This document shows, in pieces, positions 1 through 6,529 of a stretch of DNA of 12,951 bases; the stretch's first letter is position 1, and every line of letters begins with the position of its first letter. This DNA is from CAZEPJ01 sp964514105 (GTDB taxonomy: Bacteria; Desulfobacterota; Desulfocorpusculales; Desulfocorpusculum), in assembly GCA_964514105.1 (NCBI GenBank), contig CAZEPJ010000093.1, positions 1 to 12,951 on the forward strand, read 5' to 3'. The notes under the pieces are model-generated. The model saw only the letters and a program-made list of their open reading frames with translations. It did not search any database and was not told where the DNA came from. A program made the position numbers and the translations under genes.

Positions 1-48
1 GATCCAGTGGGGCCACCCGTGGGGGTTCGAGTCCCCCCTCTCGCACCA
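1..48 (+). tRNA. tRNA-Leu, 3' part (cut by window start)
   Basis: The 3' portion of a class II tRNA is visible. It has a T-arm with stem GGGGG (21-25), loop TTCGAGT (26-32) and stem CCCCC (33-37). The acceptor 3' strand CTCTCGC follows (38-44), then discriminator A45 and an encoded CCA (46-48). Before the T-arm there is an extended variable arm with a short GGG/CCC stem (about 9-20), preceded by the 3' anticodon-stem strand TCCAG (3-7). Base 1 would then be G37, right after the anticodon, which lies just outside the window. Long variable arm, A73 and G37 together fit leucine tRNA with an NAG anticodon; Ser, Tyr and Sec fit less well (tRNA-Sec normally has G73). Identity is inferred because the anticodon is not visible. 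Confidence 0.85.
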
Positions 49-368
49 AAGAATGTCTTCGGCCAAAGGGGGGCCGCGGAGAGCTGGGACGGTCGGGGGC
101 AAGGGGCGTCTGCTCGATCCCCGGGCGCAAGATCCAGGTCCAGGGACTCGGTGGCCCGGATCAGATCCCCTGGGGGCGCCTCGCACTGCCCGAGGCGCCC
201 GGCGATGCCCCTCGCCAGCGCACCGCCCTTGCGTCCAGGATGCACGGCGGCCGAACCGGATCCATCACAAGTGCCACAAGGCCGTTCGGGCGGCCACAAG
301 GAACTCGGGCGGGTCGCCCGTTCCAGCTCCCGGGAGAGAGCCCGCAAAGGCCCGTCCCCGGCCCGTCC
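49..368. other. intergenic region without a convincing gene
   Basis: About 320 bp between the tRNA end and the kinase promoter. Several frames are open only because the sequence is very GC-rich, and the plus-strand frames start inside the tRNA. One minus-strand frame stays open from about position 427 through the tRNA itself, so it cannot be an intact gene. The only clear structure is the perfect inverted repeat at 174-200. No T-run terminator was seen after the tRNA. Confidence 0.6.
174..200. repeat. perfect 10-bp inverted repeat (hairpin)
   Basis: GGGCGCCTCG (174-183) and CGAGGCGCCC (191-200) are exact reverse complements around a 7-nt loop, giving a very stable GC-rich stem. It lies about 125 bp after the tRNA and 170 bp before the kinase promoter. 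There is no T-tract on either side, so it is not a classical intrinsic terminator. It could be a processing or pausing hairpin, a protein-binding palindrome, or part of an unrecognised small RNA. Confidence 0.6.
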
Positions 369-398
369 TTGACAAGTTTCCCGGCCCCTCACTACAGT
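369..398 (+). promoter_or_regulatory. sigma70-like promoter of the hybrid kinase gene
   Basis: TTGACA (369-374, perfect -35) is followed after an 18-bp spacer by TACAGT (393-398, four of six bases of TATAAT). Transcription would start near 405, leaving a leader of about 75 nt. The kinase ATG at 480 has a good ribosome-binding site, AAAGGAG (464-470), with a 9-nt spacer. The call rests on motif and position only. Confidence 0.6.
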
Positions 399-479
399 GT
401 GACCGGTCGGCCTGGAGGGGTGCAAAGGTCAACCTGCCTGGCTGCGGACAATCGCCCAAGGTGAAAGGAGACCCGTTGG

Positions 480-3182
480 ATGACAGGGATGACCGTGCTC
501 ATCGCCGATGACGACGCGGGGGTTCTGGATCTGCTCGAGGAGACGCTGGCGCGGGAAGGAATGCGGGTCCTGCGGGCTTCCAACGGAAGGGAAGCGGTGG
601 CAGCCGCGGAGGGACAGACCGTCCACGTGGCCCTTCTGGACTGGAAGATGCCCGAGATGGACGGGCTGGAGGCGCTCAAGGCCATCAAGGGGCGCGACCC
701 CAACGTGGGGGTGATCCTCATGACGGCCCACGCCGACATGGAGGGGCTGGATCTGATCTTGGGCCACGGCGCCCTGGACTGCGTCATCAAGCCGTTTCAC
801 CGCCAGGAGATCCTGCGCGTGCTCCGGAATGCCGCCCAGCGCAGGGAGTTCCTGGCGGAGAACCACCGGCTGAGGAGGGAACTCCAGGAACGAGTTTCCG
901 ATCTGCAGGTCGAGTTCGAGGAGCGGACGCGCCAATTGAGGGAGTCCCAGATCAAGTACAAGCAGATCGTGGATAACACCAGCGATATGATCCTGGTTGT
1001 GTCCGGCGGCAGGGTCCGTTTCGCCAACCCCAGGGTTGCCGAGGTGACGGGATACGGCATGGAGGAAATCCTGGGCCTCCCCCTGGCATCCATGATGGGC
1101 GGCGAGGAAGCGGGAGACGACATGGGGCAGGGCGGGGGAGGGTGCCGGCCGGCGGACGGGACGACCCTCTTTTCCATGGCCCGGAAGGACGGCGGTGCGC
1201 TGTGGGCTGAGGCCACGGAGATGCCCTCCACGTGGGATGGACTGCCCGCAACGGTGATGGTGGTTCGGGACGTGACGCGGCGGCGGGAGGCGGAGGCGGC
1301 CTTGGCCCGGTCCAAAGAGCAGCTCCAGGAGATCATGGAGACCGCCCCCGTCATCATCGCCAATGCGGACCTGGAGGGGCGGATCACCTTCGTGAACAGG
1401 AAGTTCGAGGAGGTCACCGGGTACACGAGGGGGGAGTTGTTGGGGCGGTATTGGACCGAGGGGGAGATCTTCCCGGCGGAGAGCGTGGAGCTGCTCCTCC
1501 AGCGGACCCGTGACAAGATCAAGGGACAGCCTCCTACCCCTGCGGAGGTGCGCTTTCGGAGCAAGTCCGGGGCGTGGGGGTGGGCCTCCGGCATCGGCAG
1601 CCTCATCCGGGACCGCGGGCATGCGGTGGGCATCCAGGTCTTCGCCGAGGACATCACCGAGCGCAAACGAGCCGAGGAGGCCTCCCGGCAGTCGGAGCAT
1701 CTTTACCGGACCCTGGCGGAGAACTCCCTCACCGGCATCTATATGTTCGATCAGGAACGATACCGTTTCGCCAACGAGACGTTCTGCCGCCTGTCGGGCT
1801 ATTCTTGGCCGGAACTCGCCCGCATGGAGCCGCTGGCCCTCATCGCCCCGGACTGCCGGGAGGAGATCCGGGAGCGCGTGCGCAAGCGCCTCTCCGGGGA
1901 AGGGGTCGTCTCCGACTACGAGACCCGGATGCTGCGAAAGGACGGTGTCATCAGGGACGTTCATGTCAAGGCCACCACCATCCGCTTTGACGAGAATCTG
2001 GTCGTCGTGGGCAACATCGTTGACATCACGGAGCGCAAGGGCATGGAGGAGGAAATCCTCAAGGCCCGCAAGCTCGAGTCCGTGGGACTCCTGGCCGGGG
2101 GGATCGCCCACGACTTCAACAACATCCTGGCGGCGGTCCTGGGGAACGTCTCCCTGGCCAAGTTCGAGGTCCGGCCGGGGGAGAGGATCTATGAGTTCCT
2201 GGCGGAGGCGGAGCAGGCCGTCTCCCGGGCCAGGCAGCTAACCCAACAGCTTCTGACCTTCTCGAGTGGGGGAGCCCCCATCAAGAAACCGACCTCCATG
2301 GCCCAACTCATCCGGGAGTCTTGCGCCTTTGCCCTTTCGGGATCCAAGTCCCGCTGTGAGGTGGATCTGCCGGAGGGCCTGTGGGACGCGGAGGCGGACG
2401 AGGGGCAGATCAGCCGCGTGATCCACAATCTCGTGATCAACGCGGACCAGGCCATGCCCGATGGAGGCATCGTCGAGGTCCGCGCCCAGAACGTGAACCT
2501 GCAGGAGGGGGACCCGCTGCCGCTTCCGGCCGGGCCCTACCTCCAGGTCTCCGTCGCGGACCAGGGGATCGGCATCCCGCAGGAGCACCTCTCCCGGATC
2601 TTCGACCCCTACTTCACCACCAAACAAAAGGGGAGCGGCCTCGGCCTGGCCACGGCCTACTCCATCGTCAGCCGCCACGGGGGACACCTGGCCGTGTCAT
2701 CCCGCATCGGGTCGGGGAGCGTGTTTCGGATCCTTCTGCCCGCATCGGCCCGGAAAGACGACGAGCCCGCCGCACAGGGGGCGCGCGCCGTGACGCGGGC
2801 GCAGGGGCGGGTCCTGGTCATGGAGGACGAGGAGTCCGTGCTGCGGATGGCCGGGGAGATGCTGACCCACCTGGGCTACGAGCCTTCTTTTGCCCGAGAC
2901 GGCGCCGAGGCCTTGGCCGCGTATCAGGCGGCGCGCCAATCCGGCCGGCCGTTCGACGCGGTCATCATGGACCTGACCATTCCCGGAGGCATGGGGGGCA
3001 GGGAGACCCTGGCCCGCCTCCGGGCCCTGGACCCATCGGTGCGGGCCGTGGTCTCCAGCGGGTACTCCACCGACCCGGTCATGGCAGACGCCAAGGCGTT
3101 CGGCTTTGGAGGCGTGCTGGCCAAGCCGTACCGCCTCCAGGACCTCCACGACGTGCTGCGCGGGTTGCTCAGGGAAGGCTGA
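480..3182 (+). CDS. hybrid sensor histidine kinase (REC-PAS-PAS-PAS-HisKA-HATPase-REC)
   Basis: A 900-aa soluble two-component phosphorelay kinase. The N-terminal receiver (about 5-120) has acidic residues D10-D12, phosphoacceptor D54, T82 and K104, all canonical. A short coiled coil (about 120-155) leads to three PAS domains (about 157-268, 277-398, 402-522). The dimerisation/phosphotransfer domain carries H544 in an HDFNN box. The ATPase domain shows the N-box (N650, N654), DQGIGIP and GSGLGLA. The C-terminal receiver (about 777-900) has D783, D831 and K882. No signal peptide or membrane segment is visible, so it should be cytosolic. There is no DNA-binding or enzymatic output domain and no partner regulator next to it, so it is an orphan kinase that probably passes phosphate to a distant protein. 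The signal is unknown; PAS domains may bind a cofactor or small ligand. The start is fixed by the strong Shine-Dalgarno at 464-470. Family assignment is very secure, the role is not. Confidence 0.95.
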   Translation: MTGMTVLIADDDAGVLDLLEETLAREGMRVLRASNGREAVAAAEGQTVHVALLDWKMPEMDGLEALKAIKGRDPNVGVILMTAHADMEGLDLILGHGALDCVIKPFHRQEILRVLRNAAQRREFLAENHRLRRELQERVSDLQVEFEERTRQLRESQIKYKQIVDNTSDMILVVSGGRVRFANPRVAEVTGYGMEEILGLPLASMMGGEEAGDDMGQGGGGCRPADGTTLFSMARKDGGALWAEATEMPSTWDGLPATVMVVRDVTRRREAEAALARSKEQLQEIMETAPVIIANADLEGRITFVNRKFEEVTGYTRGELLGRYWTEGEIFPAESVELLLQRTRDKIKGQPPTPAEVRFRSKSGAWGWASGIGSLIRDRGHAVGIQVFAEDITERKRAEEASRQSEHLYRTLAENSLTGIYMFDQERYRFANETFCRLSGYSWPELARMEPLALIAPDCREEIRERVRKRLSGEGVVSDYETRMLRKDGVIRDVHVKATTIRFDENLVVVGNIVDITERKGMEEEILKARKLESVGLLAGGIAHDFNNILAAVLGNVSLAKFEVRPGERIYEFLAEAEQAVSRARQLTQQLLTFSSGGAPIKKPTSMAQLIRESCAFALSGSKSRCEVDLPEGLWDAEADEGQISRVIHNLVINADQAMPDGGIVEVRAQNVNLQEGDPLPLPAGPYLQVSVADQGIGIPQEHLSRIFDPYFTTKQKGSGLGLATAYSIVSRHGGHLAVSSRIGSGSVFRILLPASARKDDEPAAQGARAVTRAQGRVLVMEDEESVLRMAGEMLTHLGYEPSFARDGAEALAAYQAARQSGRPFDAVIMDLTIPGGMGGRETLARLRALDPSVRAVVSSGYSTDPVMADAKAFGFGGVLAKPYRLQDLHDVLRGLLREG

Positions 3183-3208
3183 CGGATGGCGCAGGGGGGG
3201 GCCGTCAG
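3179..3208. repeat. inverted repeat holding both convergent stop codons
   Basis: CTGACGG (3179-3185) and CCGTCAG (3202-3208) are exact reverse complements separated by 16 nt. The plus-strand TGA of the kinase gene (3180-3182) lies in the left arm, and the minus-strand TGA of selD (3207-3205) in the right arm. The element may form a weak bidirectional terminator between convergent genes. No T-tract follows on either strand, so terminator function is uncertain. Confidence 0.4.
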
Positions 3209-4293
3209 GGGGCGGGCCTGAGATGGAGGCGGCCGGCCTCACCGACCCGCACCTCCCCGATGACCGCTGCGTGAAGCACCCCGGCCTCGTGGAGGGCGCC
3301 GATGAAGGCGTCTGCCCGGGAGGCGTCCACGGCCATGAGCAGGCCGCCGGATGTCTGGGCGTCGCACAGCAGGTGCAGGTGCCGGTCGGTCACCCCGGCG
3401 TGCCGGACCACGGCCTCCCGCACGAAGTCCCGGTTGCGGTGCCCGCCTCCTGCCGTGCCCTCCACGGCCGCCTCCAGCGTGCCGGCGAAGCAAGGCACCC
3501 GGTCCACCCAGATCTCCAGGGCCACTGCGCTCGCATCGGCGATGTTCTTGGCGTGTCCCAGGAGGCCGAACCCGGTGACGTCGGTGCAGGCCGTGCAGTC
3601 GAATTCCCGCATGAGGAGGGAGGCTGTGCGGTTGAGGGTGGCCATGGACGCAAGGGCCTCCTGCTCCACCTGGGGGGCCACGGCCCGAAGCCCCCGCGCC
3701 CTTCCCATGAGCCCGCTCCCCAGCTTCCGCAGGTTGGCCACGATGCCCGTGCCGATTTTCTTGGTGAGCACGAGGCGCTGGCCGGGCCGGGCCCCTGCAT
3801 TGGTGATCATCCGCCGCGGATCCACGATCCCGGTGACGCACAGCCCGAACTTGGGCTCGCGATCCTCCACGCTGTGTCCCCCGACGATGACCGCCCCCGC
3901 CTCCTGGACCTTGCTCTGCCCTCCCCGGAGGATCTGGGACAACCGATCCATGCCGAGGCTGCATGGGAATGAGACCAGGCTCAGGGCGGTGACGGGCGTG
4001 GCTCCCATGGTGTACACGTCGCTCAGGGCGTTGGCCGCTGCGATCTGTCCGAAGAGGAACGGGTCATCCACCACCGGTGTGATGAAATCCACCGTCTGGA
4101 CCAGGGCCAGGTCCTCCCTCAGGCGAAAGACCCCCGTGTCGTCCCCCATGTTGCTCCCGTACAGGAGGTCGGGATGGGGGGGGTGAGGAACATCCTTCAG
4201 GGCTGCGCGCAGGTCTCCCGGACCTATCTTGGCCGCTCAGCCCCCCGATTGCACCAGCTGCGTAAGACGCACATCCTTGCCGTCGCGAGTCAT
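3205..4293 (-). CDS. selD: selenide, water dikinase (selenophosphate synthetase), selenocysteine-containing
   Basis: SelD makes selenophosphate from selenide and ATP, the selenium donor for selenocysteine tRNA and selenouridine. The first ATG in the uninterrupted frame (4149) would give a 314-aa protein lacking the catalytic N-terminus. Reading on upstream, the frame continues through an in-frame TGA (4239-4237) to an ATG at 4293, giving 362 aa; E. coli SelD is about 347. The restored N-terminus has the family motif LTQLVQSGG-U19-AAKIGPGDL, with Sec at the catalytic Cys/Sec position and K22 as the conserved lysine. Other family motifs are GDD (50-52), TPVVDDP (72-78), GGHSVED (138-144) and TDVTGFGLLGH (237-247). 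The start has only a weak ribosome-binding site. A promoter lies at 4357-4385 and a SECIS-like hairpin follows the UGA. The gene is convergent with the kinase gene. The genome must also carry selA, selB and selC, not seen here. Confidence 0.95.
4211..4239 (-). promoter_or_regulatory. selenocysteine UGA and candidate bacterial SECIS hairpin in selD
   Basis: The UGA codon (4239-4237, minus strand) is followed after exactly 11 nt by a perfect 5-bp hairpin, AGGUC-CGGGA-GACCU (4225-4211). That spacing matches the minimal bacterial SECIS defined for E. coli fdhF, in which the upper stem-loop begins 11 nt after UGA. The 5-nt loop contains three G residues but lacks the GU dinucleotide and bulged U of the E. 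coli element. That is tolerable because SECIS sequences co-vary with their own SelB. The hairpin codes for part of the conserved segment after Sec. Confidence 0.6.
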
Positions 4294-4323
4294 CTTCCGC
4301 TACCGCCTGGGGGATGATGTCCA

Positions 4324-4341
4324 GAAACGATTTCCCGTTTC
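4324..4341 (-). repeat. hairpin in the selD leader
   Basis: GAAACG (4324-4329) and CGTTTC (4336-4341) form a perfect 6-bp inverted repeat with a 6-nt loop. It would lie near the 5' end of the selD transcript, between the promoter (-10 at 4357-4362) and the start codon (4293). It may stabilise the mRNA end or serve as an operator half-site pair. Its role is unknown. Confidence 0.4.
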
Positions 4342-4356
4342 AATATGTCCTATTGG

Positions 4357-4385
4357 ATTTTAGGGCAATCCAGCGCGGTTGGCAA
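4357..4385 (-). promoter_or_regulatory. sigma70-like promoter of selD
   Basis: On the minus strand, TTGCCA (4385-4380; five of six) is followed by a 17-bp spacer and TAAAAT (4362-4357; five of six). The surrounding stretch is unusually AT-rich for this window. Transcription would start near 4350, leaving a leader of about 57 nt. selD can therefore be expressed independently of the rhomboid gene that ends at 4411. Confidence 0.65.
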
Positions 4386-4410
4386 ACGGCGCAGGGACCA
4401 CGGCGCCACC

Positions 4411-5391
4411 CTACGATTCCCAGTCCCGGATGCGGACCTCCAGGTAGAGATCCCCCCTTCGCCCGGTGCTGTCCACGTTTCCCATGCCGGCCAGCCGCAG
4501 CCGCATCCCCTCGTCCAGGCCCGGGGGGACCCGAACCAGCACCGTCTTTCTGCGAAGGCCCTGGGGCACGGAGACGATCTTGCGGGTCCCGTGGCGGGCC
4601 TCCCGGGGGGTGATGGCGATGGTGGCCTGGATGTCCAACGCGTCGGAGAGACGCCACGGGGCCACGGTCTGCAGGCGCGGGGTGGCCCGCCGCTCGGTGC
4701 GCCGGCGCATGCCGCTTCCCAATGCGCTTCGAGGGATCAACTGCAGGAGCTTGAGGACGACCATGCCGGCTGCAAACCCGCCGATGTGCGCCCACCAGGC
4801 CACTCCGCCCACGTCCCCGCGCGTCAGGCTCGCCGAGAAGAACTGCATGAGGAGCCAGAGCCCCAGGAAGATGAAGGCCGGCACCTCCACGAACTGAAAG
4901 AAAAAAACGATGGGGATGAGGGTGAGGATCCGGGCCCGCGGATGAAGCAGGAGGTACGCCCCCATGACCCCCGAGATGGCACCACTGGCCCCGATGGTGG
5001 GGATGCGGGATCCCCAGTTGATGAGCAGGTGGGCGACGCCCGCGGCCAGCCCGCTCAGCAGGTAGAACAGGAGGTAGCGGCCGTGTCCAAGGGTGTCCTC
5101 CACGTTGTCTCCGAAGACGTACAGGAACCACATGTTCCCCAGGATGTGCATGAGCCCCCCGTGGAGGAACATGGAGGTCAGAAAGGGAAGGGCCTGCTGG
5201 AGGTCGCTGAAGCGGGCGGCCAGGGCCGGGTCGGAGTATCGCTGAGGGACGATGCCGTACAGGAAGAAGACCTCCTCCAGCCGCGGGCCCTGGGCCAGTT
5301 GCCAGAGGTAGGCCAGGACGTTGAGCCCGATGAAGGCGTAGTTGACGACGGGGACGGTCCGCGACCCCACCATGTCTCGAATGGGGATCAT
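4411..5391 (-). CDS. rhomboid-family intramembrane serine protease fused to a DnaJ C-terminal-like domain
   Basis: A 326-aa inner-membrane protein. Residues about 1-220 form a rhomboid protease, which cleaves transmembrane helices within the membrane. It has HGGLMHILGNMWFL (77-90, containing conserved N86), the catalytic serine motif GASG (S136) and the catalytic histidine in WWAHIGG (H202), with about six hydrophobic segments between 14 and 218. After a basic linker (about 221-245), residues 250-323 resemble the substrate-binding C-terminal domain of DnaJ/CbpA: a region like ITPREARHGTRK, then VRVPPGLDEGMRLRLAGMG and GDLYLEVRI. No J-domain or zinc-finger repeats are present. The ATG (5391-5389) overlaps the upstream TGA (5390-5388) in an ATGA, so translation is coupled to the amidohydrolase-like gene. 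The protease assignment is firm; the chaperone-like domain comes from motif recognition and its use in delivering unfolded substrates is inference. Confidence 0.9.
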   Translation of the reverse strand: MIPIRDMVGSRTVPVVNYAFIGLNVLAYLWQLAQGPRLEEVFFLYGIVPQRYSDPALAARFSDLQQALPFLTSMFLHGGLMHILGNMWFLYVFGDNVEDTLGHGRYLLFYLLSGLAAGVAHLLINWGSRIPTIGASGAISGVMGAYLLLHPRARILTLIPIVFFFQFVEVPAFIFLGLWLLMQFFSASLTRGDVGGVAWWAHIGGFAAGMVVLKLLQLIPRSALGSGMRRRTERRATPRLQTVAPWRLSDALDIQATIAITPREARHGTRKIVSVPQGLRRKTVLVRVPPGLDEGMRLRLAGMGNVDSTGRRGDLYLEVRIRDWES

Positions 5392-6401
5392 GGAGCCGGA
5401 TGCCCGGGCCGGCCACAGGGCGGCCTGCGAAACCCCGGCAGGTCCTCCACGACCCTGGCCAGGCTCCGGGCGGTCTGGACCAGATGCGCCGGGTCGCGCA
5501 ACCCCCGGTAGCGGATCTCGATCTGAACGGCCTCCAGGGGCCCGGTCCGCCCCATTTGCTCTCTGAGGAAGGCTGGGATGGTCCGCCGGGCGCTGTATTG
5601 CGGCACGCCGTCCGTGGCGCGAAAACCGAGGCGCTCGAGCCCCGCCAGCAGTCCGTCCACGGTGGCCCGGGAAGCGCTCGCCCGGCCCCCGCGCCGCAGG
5701 GCCGCTTCCCGGTCGGCCCTGGTGTACCCCGCGCCAATGCAGAAGTCACCCGCCTCCAGTCGTTGGGCGTTGGCGTCCGACATGCCGTGGATGGACAGGA
5801 CCAGGGGTGGTTCGGCCAAGCGGCAGCCCAGCTCCGCGGCCATGGAAACGAGTCGCTCCGTGAAGGCGCGGGTGTGGGGATCGCAGCTCCATGGCCGGTT
5901 GAGGTCGGCCGCCACGCCAAGGGCGTGGCCGTTCCCGGGTTTGCAGAAGGCCTTGTTGTTGATGAGGTACGAGGCGTCCAGGGCGCGGCTCAGGAAGTAG
6001 GACAGGTAGTCGGTGTGATCGTCGTCGCCCGGAAAACCGTGCGGGGCCACTACGATCACATTGGAGGCGCCCCGGGCAAACGCCCGCAGCACCCCCTCGG
6101 GCCAGAACTCCTCATCGAAATGCGCGCGCTCCCCGGGCTCCAGCTGCAGACGGATGGCGCTGCGCGCCCGCTCGATCCAGGCGGCCATGTCCTGGGCTGA
6201 ATGAGGCGTCGTCGAGGCGTTCCGGGATATACCCTCCAACGGACCACCTCCCAGGGCGTCGGGGCAAGACCCGGGTCCGGGCAGGATCAGGACCGCCCAC
6301 AGGGCCAATGCCCGCGTGATTTCGACCCTGCCCCGCCCGCGGGGGGCGCGCCGGCCTCGTACGCCCCCCGCGCCCCGGAGTCCGACCCTGCGTGCAACCA
6401 T
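5388..6401 (-). CDS. N-formylglutamate amidohydrolase-like protein, probably exported
   Basis: About 337 aa from the ATG at 6401. An open frame reaches a TTG at 6437, but that TTG overlaps a possible -35 element. Family-like elements are APHG (119-122, metal-ligand H121), DLNR (166-169), SIHGM (204-207, H205) and QIEIR (293-297). These fit the zinc amidohydrolase fold of N-formylglutamate deformylases and related peptide or poly-gamma-glutamate hydrolases. Residues 28-46 form a hydrophobic segment after a strongly Arg-rich stretch and end at a cysteine, suggesting a signal peptide or a poor lipobox. The enzyme would then act outside the cytoplasm, which is unusual for a histidine-degradation enzyme. 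It is translationally coupled to the rhomboid gene. No hut genes are nearby, so the substrate may be another N-acyl or gamma-glutamyl compound. The start has no good ribosome-binding site and is uncertain; the catalytic part is moderately secure. Confidence 0.7.
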   Translation of the reverse strand: MVARRVGLRGAGGVRGRRAPRGRGRVEITRALALWAVLILPGPGSCPDALGGGPLEGISRNASTTPHSAQDMAAWIERARSAIRLQLEPGERAHFDEEFWPEGVLRAFARGASNVIVVAPHGFPGDDDHTDYLSYFLSRALDASYLINNKAFCKPGNGHALGVAADLNRPWSCDPHTRAFTERLVSMAAELGCRLAEPPLVLSIHGMSDANAQRLEAGDFCIGAGYTRADREAALRRGGRASASRATVDGLLAGLERLGFRATDGVPQYSARRTIPAFLREQMGRTGPLEAVQIEIRYRGLRDPAHLVQTARSLARVVEDLPGFRRPPCGRPGHPAP

Positions 6402-6408
6402 ACCGGTG

Positions 6409-6437
6409 ATGATGGCCGACCGGCCGGGAGACGTCAA
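6409..6437 (-). promoter_or_regulatory. possible promoter of the amidohydrolase-rhomboid operon
   Basis: On the minus strand, TTGACG (6437-6432) and CATCAT (6414-6409) are separated by 17 bp (five of six and four of six consensus bases). It lies immediately before the chosen ATG at 6401, which would leave almost no leader. Either the transcript is nearly leaderless or the true start is further downstream. Confidence 0.3.
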
Positions 6438-6465
6438 GGGTCCCCCGGGAAAAAAACCTGCGGAA

Positions 6466-6494
6466 TGGACGGCATTTGAAGGCCCGGTTATACT
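6466..6494 (+). promoter_or_regulatory. sigma70-like promoter of the flavin-binding protein gene
   Basis: TGGACG (6466-6471) and TATACT (6489-6494; five of six) are separated by 17 bp. Transcription would start near 6501. The gene start at 6530 is preceded by a purine-rich Shine-Dalgarno, AGGGAGG (6516-6522). The promoter diverges from that of the amidohydrolase-like gene. Confidence 0.6.
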
Positions 6495-6529
6495 GACGCC
6501 AAATCAGGCTTCTCCAGGGAGGTGGGAAG

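Noticed and set aside
1..48. tRNA-Sec (selC) as the identity of the tRNA, tempting because selD is a selenoprotein gene
   Set aside because: The discriminator base is A and not G, and the acceptor/T-arm geometry and short variable arm match leucine tRNA; base 1 fits G37 of Leu(NAG).
7..511. Plus-strand open frames beginning inside the tRNA and crossing the intergenic gap
   Set aside because: They overlap the tRNA, the promoter and the kinase start, have Arg/Pro/Gly-rich composition typical of random GC-rich translation, and have no ribosome-binding site.
429..2111. A 560-codon open frame on the minus strand opposite the hybrid kinase gene
   Set aside because: It is an antisense shadow of a GC-rich real gene. 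The plus strand encodes intact REC and PAS domains here, and the minus frame shows no recognisable domain and runs over the kinase promoter side.
3205..4149. selD starting at the ATG at 4149
   Set aside because: It would remove the catalytic Sec and conserved lysine. The same frame upstream carries a perfect SelD N-terminus interrupted only by UGA.
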